A program made the translations under genes and the position numbers. The notes below the pieces were generated by a model. It was not told the DNA's origin. It saw only the letters and a list, made by a program, of their open reading frames with translations, and made no database searches. From the NCBI GenBank assembly GCA_025526935.1, contig JAHLKD010000149.1, forward strand, positions 1 through 64,000: a DNA stretch of 64,000 nucleotides, in the 5' to 3' direction. The first letter of the stretch is position 1. Every line of letters starts with the position of its first letter. Shown here piece after piece: positions 12,041 to 23,646 of this stretch. Source of the DNA: Cladochytrium replicatum. Lineage: Eukaryota; Chytridiomycota; Chytridiomycetes; Cladochytriales; Cladochytriaceae.

Positions 12041-12690
12041 GCACGAGCCGAAATCTTATTCAGTGCGATACTTTTGAATATTCGTTAAAAGGCTGGACCC
12101 TGAAGCGATTAATGGAAGTTTTGTTTCGGAGATCAACTTGAACACCTAAGAAAAGAGAGCGAGAACGACTTGATGAACCTATGATTGCGTCTTCGTAGTC
12201 GCTAACTTGTGCTGATAAATAAGATAGTTAACTCTAACTCCTGCTGAATTGACAGTATCGAATCGTTCAAGTTCTGTTCCACGGAGCATCAGTCCGTTGA
12301 CGGATCGGGTTCTGCTGGGTAGGTAGACTTGGTACTATCGCCATAAACACAATCAATCACTGCAACTGCAATTGTATGTTCTACTGCACCACCATACGTT
12401 CTACGAAATTTAAGTCGCTATTCTTACTTTTCTAACAGCTGCAGACCTTCGCTATTTGTCAATCTTTGCATTGCTACATCATCAAGGTGAGTTCTTCATC
12501 CACCGTTTTCCCTCCACTTCCGTCTCATCTTCTCTGCTTTCTGCCCCAGAGCGGCTTGGTTCGGTGTCGTCACACTTCGTTGTTTGATTGCAGGAATCAC
12601 TCCATTTTGGAACGATTTACGCTTCACGCTGGAGCAAAAATCAGGATAATCGTACCGTAGAGGAGATTTGAGCATTCTTATTCTCATGTA
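12041..12690. other. Intergenic region before the LRR-RhoGEF
   Basis: No gene is supported. It holds the 3' end of paralog C and the promoter and 5' leader of the gene at 12691. A possible donor (CAAGGTGAGT at about 12484) followed by a pyrimidine-rich stretch hints at a 5' UTR intron, which is unproven. Confidence 0.45.
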
Positions 12691-15600
12691 ATGCCTCCAA
12701 GAATTGGAGACAACGACGGCGACAACTCTGCATCGGAATCTGACGACGATCCTTCGAACCTCCAGCTACCTCCACAACACCAGCGCATCGAGCATGTTGC
12801 TCTCAATTCCTTGGTCAGCAATATCGCTTCTTGGTTCTCTGGACCCGACCCAACCCACCCAGCACCAACACCATCATCCACTTCCTCAGACGCAGGCCAA
12901 TCCGACGGCTCTAATTCAACTCAACTACAGCAGATCCACCTCCATTATCATGTCTACCCCGATGCCACTCCATCCCCGCTGCCAGGCAATTTTCCGCTTA
13001 TCGCACCCCCAACCCCACTATCCGACACCGCCCAACCGCCCGGATCTCAATCTCTCCCTCCATCGAATCCGCTCGGCACCTCCTCGCCCGTATCTTCTCC
13101 TGTTTCATCTTCATACCCGCGCTCGATTCCAAAACCACGGAGAATTGGTGCTGACTCGCAGAAGGAGGGGAATTCAAACTCGACCGACGCGGTGAGCGAT
13201 TCGGACGGAGGTGGTGGGGCACCTGAGGAGCGCAAAGTAGGAGGGGCATTTGCATTTTGGTCACAGAAGGAGAAGAAGGGTGGAAATGCGGAAGTCAAAA
13301 GCAAGGTGGCTCCCCGTCCACCTGTTCGAAACCAGTCTTCCGTGGCAGGGGCCAGTTCAGCAATGGGACCCACACCACCAGGCTCTCCCAAACTTGGTGC
13401 CACTGTTCCAGTCGCTCAGCGTGTTAGGCCTGTCCTTTCGAACATGACACTCTCTACAACACCAAATATCAACACAGACGACCGACGCCAAAATCCTATG
13501 AATCGGTCAGGGGTTGGCGACGGTGCCAGACCGCCACTGACACAAATTCTTGCATTGCTCACAATACCCTATGTGCTTGTCGCAGTCGCAGATTATATTG
13601 TGAGAAAATGTATTCCGATTATCATCCACTTTCTCGCGGGTCTCGCCCACCGCGTTCGTTTACTCTTGGCAATATACCTCCTCGCACTCAGACGCAGTGT
13701 AATCGACCCCCAACTCGAACGTTTGAAGAACAGTTTCACTCGTGGAACAACGGCAGGTTTTGTTCTGGTGGTGGTTATGTTGGTGCGAATGCACGCATGG
13801 GGAAGTGGTAGAGGGGGAGATCGACAATCTGCGACAACAACTGAAGAGGAGGAGCGAATCGCGTTGGAGGCTGCTCGAAAGAAACGTAGGAGAAGAGCGG
13901 AGAGTGCTGAAAACGATGGCTTTGCTGGAAAGCACCAGAGTTCGGAGAAGCCCCTGCCGCCGCAACCGGCATCTGGGCAGGCTTTTGCTGTCGTGAAAGT
14001 GGAATCTGTACATAAAACTACGGTTGTCGGTTCATCATCGATTGCATCGCAACTAGATGCTCCACCAACCAGCACCATTGCGAAAGTATCCAAAGCAGCA
14101 CCACTTACATCGAGGGAAGCACCTCGACTACCGAAAAAGAAATCGAAAGGGTTAGAGGCTCTTCTTTCGGATCCGCCGCCTAGGACTTCGTCGCTTGTGG
14201 ACACTGACCAGCTGAGTAGCTACATGAATCGAATGGAATCGCTTCAGTACAAGCAGCAACAACAAATCCCCGTTCCACCTCCAATGCGCACACACAGAGC
14301 GCCGTCGACACTTGCCAAGGACCTTAGGTTGGATACGGAGCTCAGTGATGATGACTACTCGAGATCAAGAGGGGGCAGTGTTTGGAGAGGATCACAAGCT
14401 GAGAGGGATGATGGTTCGAGAAGGAAGCCGGTAAGTAATGCGAATGAGTTGAAGAGATGAACTCACAAATACTGTTGGAATTACAGAAAGCACCTGAGAT
14501 TCTTGAATCGCGAGACATAAAGTTGGAACTTACTATTCCCGACATGGCCCCAAGTTCATCAGAACCCGCTTCTCGCACGATTTCTCCCGAAAACATGAAC
14601 ATGCGAAGTTTGAGCGCAAACAGTTCTCCAACGGCAATGTTCTTTGGTCAAAATCAGAGGCCATCCCGAAAACCTAGCGACCCAGACAACCGCAGACGAA
14701 TGAACGCTACATCTGGACCTTCAACGCCGACAGTATCATTCTCTTCGTCGAATCTGGCTGGGTTGCAACAGGAAGCTCTCGCTGCAAGTACACTGTCCCC
14801 GAATTCGCTCTACAACGACATTGTCTCAGAACTGCAGTATCAATCGTTTACCCCCGCCCGCTCCTTTTCCGAATCGTCCGTGAATTCATCGGGAAAATTT
14901 GGCACCACGACTCCTTCGCCAGCCCGACGACCCCTACCTACAACGCCAGTGGCCTCTCGCTCCGCAAGCACTTCTGATGCTAACGGGATTTCCGTCAGCA
15001 GCGCAACTACTGCAGTTGTGCATTTGCCAGGTGTCAACTCCACAACCACGGCAATCAACTGGTCGCAAACAAATCTTTCACAGTTTCCCCCTACGCCCGA
15101 GATATCCAGAGTCTCGCTTACGATATCGACGCTGCAACACCTTACCCATGTTCTTCTTGAAAATAACGAGCTTGTATATTTCCCTGCTGCGGCAGTGAAA
15201 GAGATGAAGCGTCTAGTGGTGCTCAATGTGAGCGGGAACAAGCTCGAACATTTGCCACACAACATTGGGGAGCTTGTGGCGTTGAAGGAGCTCTGGTGTG
15301 CGGGGAACAGGCTTAGTGTCATCCCGAAGGATCTTGGTCGCTGTGGGCAGCTCGAAATACTGGATTTCAACAACAACAAACTCACTCAAATGCGTAAGTT
15401 GGTTCGAATAACAACTTTATGAGTAGAGAAGTCTCACTGAACACCTTTCTGCAGCACCAAACCTCTTTGCGAGAATGAAAAAGCTCGCAGTCCTCGTGCT
15501 CGCTCACAACCAGCTCCGGACGCTACCACCCTCGATCGGCCTCTTACGGAGCACTCTGGTGTCCCTGCACGTGGACAACAACCCAATCGATCCCAACCTC

Positions 15601-18139
15601 ATGAGGCTTATTGCGCCTCTCAACACCGTCAACAGGACCTTACTCGAGCACCTCGAGCGTGGCACCAACTCGCAGCACCAACAAGTGCAACAAACCATCC
15701 GCGGCCGACGCTCACCGAATCGAATCACCACCATCGCAGCGCGCTCTTCCTCACCTCCCGGTTTCTACTCCGTCGACGACGTCTCGACGCCGATTATGCG
15801 CCGCAGCCCGAGCAACAAGAACGTCCGGAGGATGAGCATGGGCAGCATGGACTCGCCCGAAGACAACGATCTTGTGTCGTCGTACTCGAGCTCGTTGACG
15901 AAGATCGGGGCGGCGTGGAGCGGGTTTGAAGAGATGGAAGGGAACTGGAGCGGTCCGAGGCCCGGGGTTGGGAGCCGGCCGTCTTATGTGCTCCCGCTTG
16001 CGGCGGCACAAATCCATCTGCAGCGGGTGCTGTCGTTCCTCAGGGATTTGTATGATTTGGACCCAAGGATCAAGTTGGAGACTATGGAGTCGAGGGAAGT
16101 GAAGGTGGTTAAAGGGAAAGGAAACGAGGAGGGAGAAGAAGATGGGACGCCGGCTAAGGGTGCCACGAGAGAGGAGCTGGAGAAGGAGAAGAAGAAGAAG
16201 GAGAAGAAGCAGACACCCGAGAGGAGGGCCGCGATTGCGAACGAAATATTGTCGACAGAGAGGTACTACTGATATTTCTATGAAAGGATTTTTCGTTGCT
16301 AAGACCAAACATTTGCAGAACATACGTGCATCTACTAACCAGCTTGCTGGAGCTTTACGTAGATCCAGTGGAGAAAGGTTCCGCGGATGTCGGAATTCCG
16401 CCCCAAGACAGCCATCTTCTCTTTTCTAATTTGAGAGCAATTCAGACTTTCCACTCCAGGTAGTTGGGTGCATCAGATATGTTGAATTTGATTATTGACA
16501 TGCACATTGTAGACATTTTCTGATGGAGCTCGAAGAAGCTATCAGTAAGGAAGGACAGCCCATTGGTGCAGTATTTGTGCGCTACGCACCGTTCTTGAAG
16601 ATGTACTCTGAATACTACAACAATTTCGACACCGCCAACACATATGTAGCGCAGATCGACGCGCTTGCTTCAACATCTGCAACGGACTCTTTGGGCGTTG
16701 GCTCTAGTCCCGTTGTTCCTGTCGCCGCCTCAGTGCTCTCGTCTGCATCTATTTCGTCCGCAGGTGGACCGAGGGACAGCATGAACGTGGGTGTGTCTGG
16801 TCCTGCGACAGCAACGCAGGCGGTCATGCGCAATGGACGAGGTGCGGCACGCAAGTTCCGCAATTACATGCGAAAAGTGAAGAAGGACGCGCGGCACGCA
16901 TCGCAGATCAACCTGCAGAGTTTCTTGATTCTTCCCGTGCAACGTCTACCTCGTTACAAGCTCCTTATCGACGAGCTCGCGGGTGCAACGGCACCCTCTC
17001 ACCCCGACGCCGCCATGGTTGCAAAAGCAACGGAGGAAGTCGCGAGAGTTGTTGCGGAGTGTAATGAAAAGAAGCGAGAATGGGAGGAGAAGGAGAAAGG
17101 ACGGGAGCTGATCTCGCTTATTCGCCACAACGATGAGAGCGCCGGCCCGGTTCGAAAGCTGCAGCTTGCGATGGTCGGGAGGAGGCTTGTGAGGTCCTTC
17201 GTTGCCAGGATTGTGAAGGTGGTGGAAGCCGGGACATCGGATGTGGGTTTGTTCGGCGGCGTGGAGGCAGGTAACGCGGAACTTGCCCAGGCTTTGGTTG
17301 AAGACGTAGGAGGACATCGGTTGGCTTGGGATGTGGACTCTCGCAAAGACGGGGGTGTTTCGATCACCATACAATTGCTCGGGGAGTACCTCACGCTGGT
17401 TCGGCACACGAACATGAACTCGGCGGTGAACTGGAAGAAGGATCGAATGAGTCGAGCGTCGATCGGTCCACTCCAAGAGGTTCGCTTCATCGGAAAGAAA
17501 GACGAAGACGAGCGGTCGCGCGAGACGCGACTTGTGCGCGAAGCTGAGTCGGAAGCACGAGAGGCCATCCAGGACGAGCGCATTGCGGTCCCGGTTTCGC
17601 ATATGATGATGATGAGCTCCTCTTCGGCGTCCACGTCAAGTTCAGGTGCACCCATGGACGGTGCGGCTGTATACAATGTACAACGGACTACGGGTCGCGA
17701 GTTCAAGTTTTTCGTGTACTCGGACGTGGTGTGCTGGTGCAAAGCCAAGCCTGAAGCAGATGGGCGGTACGAGCTACTCAGGGTGTTTGCGATCGCGACA
17801 AGGCCTGTGGTCGCACCGGATGAGAAGGGCGGGATGGGTCCAAGGCAACGGGTGCCTGCCGAGGCGATGGAGGTCAACGAGGAAGGAGCGGCACGTCCAG
17901 CCGGTGGGAGGAGAGGTCCTGCTGGGGTGTGGGTTGCAGGCTCCACGGCGAGCATTGCAGGAAGCATCTCGAGTAGCGCTGGATCGATATCAGGAAGCAA
18001 CGGATCTGTTTCAGGGAGCGATGCGATCATGCGTTTTGGTGATGATCAGTGCATTGTGTATGTAAGGGGAGATTCCAGGGATGTTTCGAGTTGGGTTGAC
18101 GATATTAATGGTTGTGCGGGCGTTGCAGGAGGAAACTAA
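12691..18139 (+). CDS. LRR-containing Rho guanine-nucleotide exchange factor
   Basis: Five exons, 12691-14430, 14487-15393, 15455-16262, 16319-16459 and 16513-18139, give 1740 residues with every junction in phase. The N-terminal 780 residues are mostly Ser/Pro-rich, but about 283-370 hold up to three hydrophobic stretches (ILALLTIPYVLVAVADYIV; IIIHFLAGLAHRVRLLLAIY; GFVLVVVMLV). Residues about 788-950 are leucine-rich repeats (LVVLNVSGNKLEHLPHNIG and similar). A Dbl-homology domain starts near 1140 with ANEILSTERTYVHLL and carries the CR3 helix FLILPVQRLPRYKLLIDEL. A Ser/Ala-rich insertion of about 65 residues separates its halves. A PH-like region with KFFVYSDVVCWCK follows. By family knowledge it would load GTP on Rho/Rac/Cdc42 GTPases at membranes. 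Substrate and membrane insertion are inferred. Confidence 0.88.
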
Positions 18140-18578
18140 GGGCTGAACATGTCACTTGCTCATTCTGAGGTTGTCATTTTTGCATCTATTCTTCCTAATT
18201 GATGGATCCTGTGGCACTCGCGGTTTTTGGGTTACTCCCTTTGGCTTTCGAGTTTGCTATTCACCTGTTAAATTTCCGATCTGTATTCACACTTTTCTTT
18301 TGTTCTGCTCTATACATTCATTTCTTCACTATTCTCCCATTGTTCTCCCAAATTGCTTTCGTGGCAATCCACCGTAACCGGAAGTATGTTTTGTCCTCAT
18401 GAATTCGCCGTCATTATTTACGTCACCTCATCTGTAACCGCCTTTCTTAGCTATGGTAAACTTTAAAATCCCCTTTCCCTTCGCTTGTCGGTATGTTTGT
18501 GCTCCAATATACAATATTCACTATTATTTTGCAACGATGGTGCCAATTACAGGCTCATGTTGACCGAAGTCGAAATCA
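18140..18578. other. Convergent intergenic region
   Basis: The RhoGEF (plus) and the attractin-like gene (minus) end here tail to tail. The stretch is T-rich and should hold both 3' ends. No RNA gene or repeat is seen. Confidence 0.5.
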
Positions 18579-21500
18579 TCAGTGCAGATCATTTAATGGA
18601 ATCGACTCCGGAGAAGGATGACGCTGCCCGAAACGAGACAAGCTGAAGAAACGATTCCAACTCCTTGTTTGAGCACGTTCAAGTGGATCCGGTTTGTCGC
18701 GGCTCTGTTCGCCAAGCTGTGTAATTCCGGTAGCAATGGCAAAAGGTGGAATGTTTCCCTTTGCGATGTGAAGCGCGGCGTCAGGAAACACAATTGCGTA
18801 GTGCATCGACATCAGAACTGAATCTTGTGAACCAACCGGAGGTGTGAAAACTTCAACGCTTAAAGGGTTTCCCAGCTACATTGCTCAGTCTCAATCTTTT
18901 ACCAAAATCCATCGCTTCATATTTACCTGGGCGAATGGAAAATTTGTATGAGCGGTGGCATGATCTTCCACAGTTGGACTCTGTTGGCTAGGGATGGTCA
19001 ACTTCAGTTCAACTGGGCTTGAATCCAAGCTGATTATGATATCTCCTTGTGCTCTTTCGGCATGATCTGCATTTCCGTTCAAGGGTCGCGCTGCATCTTC
19101 ATTGACATCCTTTTGCTTCTCGTTGTTTTCCGGCACATTGCTGAAGCCATTGCTGAGCGATAGCGAAGGATCGTTCCCTTCGAGACACAACGGTACTGAG
19201 TCATCTTGATCCTCTCGAGTGACAGAATTAGGACTAAATTTTCGCAAACTTGCTGTAGATCTAAACAATGAGGTTGACTTCAATTTGCTCAAACCAACAT
19301 GCTGTTGTTCACTTGTTCTTTCACCACCGTTCATCATGGTCCCGTGCTCACTTGGCATTGTGGAAAGCGAGCGCTTTTCTTCGTGATCTTGATCCACCTG
19401 ATGAACCTCCCATTCATGCTTCGCCCTTTGTAGCTTCTCAGGCAGGATCCACGTTACCAGGAACGATTTTGGAGGGTCAATGGGAACTGGAGCAAGTTCT
19501 CCCCGTTCCGCCCTCACTCTCATCAACCAGCGGTCCCGTACACGCTTAGCGATGTATGTCAACGCCAAAGAGAATATCATAGATGAGACGAACACCGTTA
19601 CGAATGTCGTGACGTCAAGAGTCGATCCCTTATTTGCATTTCCCCCATTTGACCCATTGTTCCCATCCAGAGGTGGGCCAATATCGACTGGTCTGGAGTT
19701 TGGCTGGTATTGTAATTGTACCACAATGTTGAAGCTCGCTTCCTCGATGGAGGCGAGTGAAAGGCCTCGATTGACAACAGCTGCGGCATCGATACTCTCG
19801 ACTGTGACAGAAAACACGTATAATCCTGCGTATCGACGAGGGTCGAGTGCACTGAAAGTAGCAACGCCGGATTGGACTGGAATTGTGATGTGAGGGCGTA
19901 GACTCACAAATGTTACGGCAAGATTAGTTCGTGGAGTTAGTTGCGTAAAGGAGATGACAATGTCTGATGAAAGTGTCAGTTTTGGCGGAATTATCACCCT
20001 CACGACGTACCATATTGCGTCGCACTGGTATAAAACTTGTAATAGCTCGACTTGCCAATTGCAACGGTATCAGCAAAAGCAACTCCTAGCTTGAGCGGCT
20101 GCCCTATTGCGCCAGGTATTAATTTACTAGGGAAAATATCCAAGTTTTTCGACTTACTAAATGGGCACATTGCTGATTCGGTTACAGGATTGCCTTTGCA
20201 CTGTGGCTCCGAGATGTTTCCGTTTTTGAGAACCGTCGGAGAAATCAACCCATCTCCAGTAAGAGCACAAGAATTCGTGCACCATCCACAGTAGCTCTGG
20301 GTTATACAATCTGAACAATCATAATATCCCATATTACACCAGTTGCGTGCTGACAAATACAAAAGGTGAGCTCGACGGATTACATGCTTTGATTGACGTT
20401 TACCTCGACATAAATCTCGTTCCGAAACCGTGTCTTCTGGGGGAAGAACAGTTGTCAGGTCAACTGCGAACATATCCTTCTTCACTTGGCCATTAGAACC
20501 TCCAGTTACATATAGTGTTGAATTTCGTCGCACTACAGCGTGACCCTTTCGTGCCTTAGATGACAGAAATCCGATCGACTCGTAGGTCCACAGAGCACAA
20601 TCTGATTCAAATGAGAATCAATACAAAAAGCCCCTATTTTGTTCACTCACTGAGGTCAAGAATCTGTAAGTCGGAGAAAAAGCACTGGTACGCCGAGTCG
20701 CTGCTTCCGAATGTGAAAGGACTCTGACCACCAAACAAGACCATTCGGTCAAATTCATTCCGTTGAGTCGAAGCAGACGGGATCCCAATAGCTGGACTAA
20801 AGCTCCGGCTTAGATCCACGGGCTGTCCAGCGATCCCTTCGTTTCCAGTGCTGACCAACAATTCTTCACCACTACTCTCCAAATCACTTCTGTACCACAT
20901 CTCCGCGGCGATAGAGTACCGAAATGTGGATGCCTGTGCAAAATCGTTCGCTGCACTGATTTGGTAGCCACCGAAGAAGAAAAGGGAATCCGTCGGCGCA
21001 TGGTACATTCCGCTGCCACCATACGTTCCCTCTGAGGTCGGCTTGGCCATAGTCCAGGTCATGGAATCTGAACTTATTTAAGACGAGGTTTTGGATAGGT
21101 TTAAACTTTTGACCACTCACCGATGTCGTAAATGTACAGAAATCTGATGATTGCTCTTGATTCCGGGACAAATCCACCAAACACGTACAGCTTGGAGTTC
21201 GTTGTGCCGCGGTTACCGGTGACATTTGCGGATGTTAACATGACTATAGAGCTCCCAGCCAGAACTGGAGGACGGTCGCCTAAGCTTGAAAGCTCACTCC
21301 AGCTATTGAGGACTAGACGCCTTGAGCATTCGAGAAAACATCCCGTGCGGCTCCAGCGTACCAGGATCATACATCCACACATCGTTGGAATCCATCATAT
21401 CCGATACACCTCCGTAAAGTAGCAGCTTTCCATTGAAGTAAGTCATGAAATGTTGATATCTTTGAGTACGCTTGTCTCAATTTAGAGTGGCAAACATACT

Positions 21501-22924
21501 AAACATCATGCTCACCTTGCGCTTGGGCGAGTTGTCCATTCCGACTGATTGACACTGGTCCACACGTCCGATCCTAAGCATATCAGAGTTAGATCCAACA
21601 ACCACCCACCAAGTCCTGAACTTGCCAAAATTATAGACAAGCAGGTCTCCCAGGAAAGACTGTGTAGACTGAGCGTTTCTCCCACCGAAAACATACATAA
21701 CCTTAACATTCTCAGGGATCAATTCATTCACATTTGGTTTCCTCCGTGTGACTCACATCGCGGGATGGGTCATACGTTGCTGAATGGAGCTCTCTTGGAG
21801 TGAATATGGAAGACCCCGTCGTATCTTCGCAGGAAGTTTCCTTATTAGCAGTCACAAAAGAAAAGAGTTCTCGATTACCCTGTTGACAAAACAATCCTTC
21901 CCTGAGCGGAGCACAAACGCATTTTCCAGCATCACATGTCCCGACTCTCCTGAGCTCTTCAACCTGCGGCCCACCACCACAATCTTCATCTTTCACACAG
22001 TAGTTTGAAGGATCTGCCAGAGAAAAACGACCTTCGTTAGCATGATTTTGAGACAATATCGGATCGAGCTTTACCAATGGCGCGAAAAACGCCGTAGAAA
22101 CCACGGCCAGTAACGTCCTCATCAGACTGAAACTGTACAGTTATCGAGTTCTGAGTGCTAACGAGAATGTCTTGCTGATAGTTCGGTGAGTTCGGGCTCG
22201 GTGGGCGTCTGCCGCAGAGGCTGGCCATTTCTGGCGAGTTGGGTCGATCTCCGTCAAACACGGTGAGATAATCCCAGCTTTAGGGGTTTGAGGACTAGCC
22301 GTGAGATACATACATCAGCCGAATTGGAATACACATACCCACATTCTGTCTCAAAGTATCTGAACGATAGCTACGATTGTTTTTGATTGACACAAACATA
22401 TTCGATATTACATATTGACTCACCACAATAACGGATCCAACCGGGCCACGAAACGTCCACTTGCAGTTCATGTTGCTCAAATACTTTGCGGTTGGCACCA
22501 CAGTTCCATTGTCGAACGTCAGGAAACTCGTCGGATCATTCGCAAACACCCCTTGAAATTGACCCGCTGTTAACGCACTTGGGTCGATGCTGTAAGCGCC
22601 GCGACAGGACTGTGTATTTGCTTTCGTCGCACTGGACACCGCGACGTTCCTGTTTGGATCGGGGATGAGGGCGAGGTATGTGTCATTTTGAGGAACAATG
22701 GAGGGCAATCCTTTGCTCGGGAGCGATGATTTGAAGGTGTGTGACAATTGTGAATGGAGGGGATCGGAGAAGATAGCACGGTGGTGTTGGAGTGCTCGTT
22801 TTGGTACTGGATGGAGGGAGTGCATCGGCCGTGATGCGAGGTCCCCTTGAAAGTGATTGTCATTTGCACTACTAACGCATACGAGGAAGCTTAAGAAAAC
22901 AGGGAAGACCCAATATATGTGCAT
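18579..22924 (-). CDS. Attractin-like CUB/EGF/kelch/PSI transmembrane protein
   Basis: Twelve exons on the minus strand: 22924-22424, 22370-22339, 22277-22075, 22013-21757, 21710-21516, 21470-21362, 21312-21121, 21067-20651, 20601-20404, 20349-20011, 19963-18927 and 18875-18579. All phases agree and give 1258 residues. A signal peptide (VFPVFLSFLVCVSS) precedes a CUB-like domain spanning exons 1-3 (SVIVVLSFRYFETECGWDYL, VFDGDRPNS). A Cys-rich EGF-like module follows in exon 4 (CVKDEDCGGG, CDAGKCVCAP). Kelch blades come next (VMYVFGGRN, LLLYGGVSDMMDSNDVWMYD, LYVFGGFVPES, LFFFGGYQ, MVLFGGQSP), then a PSI domain (YYDCSDCITQSYCGWC). One membrane helix lies near 930-952, followed by a cytoplasmic tail ending with HIAKGNIPPFAIATGI. 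This domain order is that of attractin/MEGF8 proteins. A cell-surface adhesion or receptor role is inferred. Confidence 0.82.
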
Positions 22925-23116
22925 TGGAAGAGGAGTTGAAAGATATGTTCAGATGAGTGGACCAACGTTTTTGATTGGGCATTCAAAATTCCAATTCGGC
23001 CTACTGAATGCTTGAGCTTGGCATGGTGCGACACGGACCGCCAACAATCCAAGTTGAGAGCTTACAAACATACATAGAATAATCACAAAACAACTTGGTT
23101 CGCATATTTTTTTGAG

Positions 23117-23433
23117 TTACGATTTGAACATCTTGACGTTTATGTCCATCACACTGCTTCCGCCCAACGTTTCGAGCTGCTTTTTCCCTCGGCGAAGCAT
23201 GTACTCAATCGTGTTGAAGTCCTTGACTTCGATTGACTTTGCATGACTGCGAAACTCATGTCGAACAAAAGCGACGAAATGTGGTCTAGAATTCTGAAAG
23301 AGATAGTGTTATCATCATGGGGAGGGGGTTTGAATCCGAGAGCAGAGCCTAACCTCTGGTTTTTCCAGTGCAGCCGCAAGCATTTCCTGTAAAACTCGAC
23401 AACTTCCCGCTGCAGACCCGTTCTCCGCATCAC
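23117..23433 (-). pseudogene. SDHAF1/Sdh6-type LYR protein, apparently frameshifted
   Basis: Two pieces: 23433-23354 starts MMRRTGLQREVVEFYRKCLR, and 23293-23117 encodes NSRPHFVAFVRHEFRSH and ends DINVKMFKS. Between them is an ordinary intron (GTTAGG...TTTCAG). The LYR-family pattern (LQ-E-V-x-x-x-Y/F-R, then F-x-x-H/R-EF-R, then IEYMLRRGKKQL) fits succinate dehydrogenase assembly factor 1, a mitochondrial matrix chaperone for the Fe-S subunit. The first piece does not join the second in frame. The frame that does join reads AALEKPE, so one base is missing near 23374, where an extra G would give LRAALEKPENSRPHF. That is either a real mutation or a sequence error. Without it the protein would be about 85 residues, normal for the family. 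Confidence 0.72.
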
Positions 23434-23646
23434 AGCACAAAGCCGGGCTATCTCGGTGTGGAAAAACGTGCGTGAGAAAGAAGCTAGTTTTGGCTAGACA
23501 CTGATTTAAGAAATAAAATAACATGTCACCAAAAATGGAGGGAGGAGAAATGATACAGCTCTATGAGATATAAGAGTCAAATATAAAAAGAGGGAAAAAT
23601 ATCGATCGCAAAAAATGCTCTATGAGATTATTACACAACCGAATCG

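Noticed and set aside
3496-18139. Idea that the 7TM trio, RhoGEF and RasGEF form one signalling gene cluster
   Set aside because: Fungal neighbours are rarely co-regulated, the RasGEF is 40 kb away with unrelated genes between, and nothing in the sequence links them.
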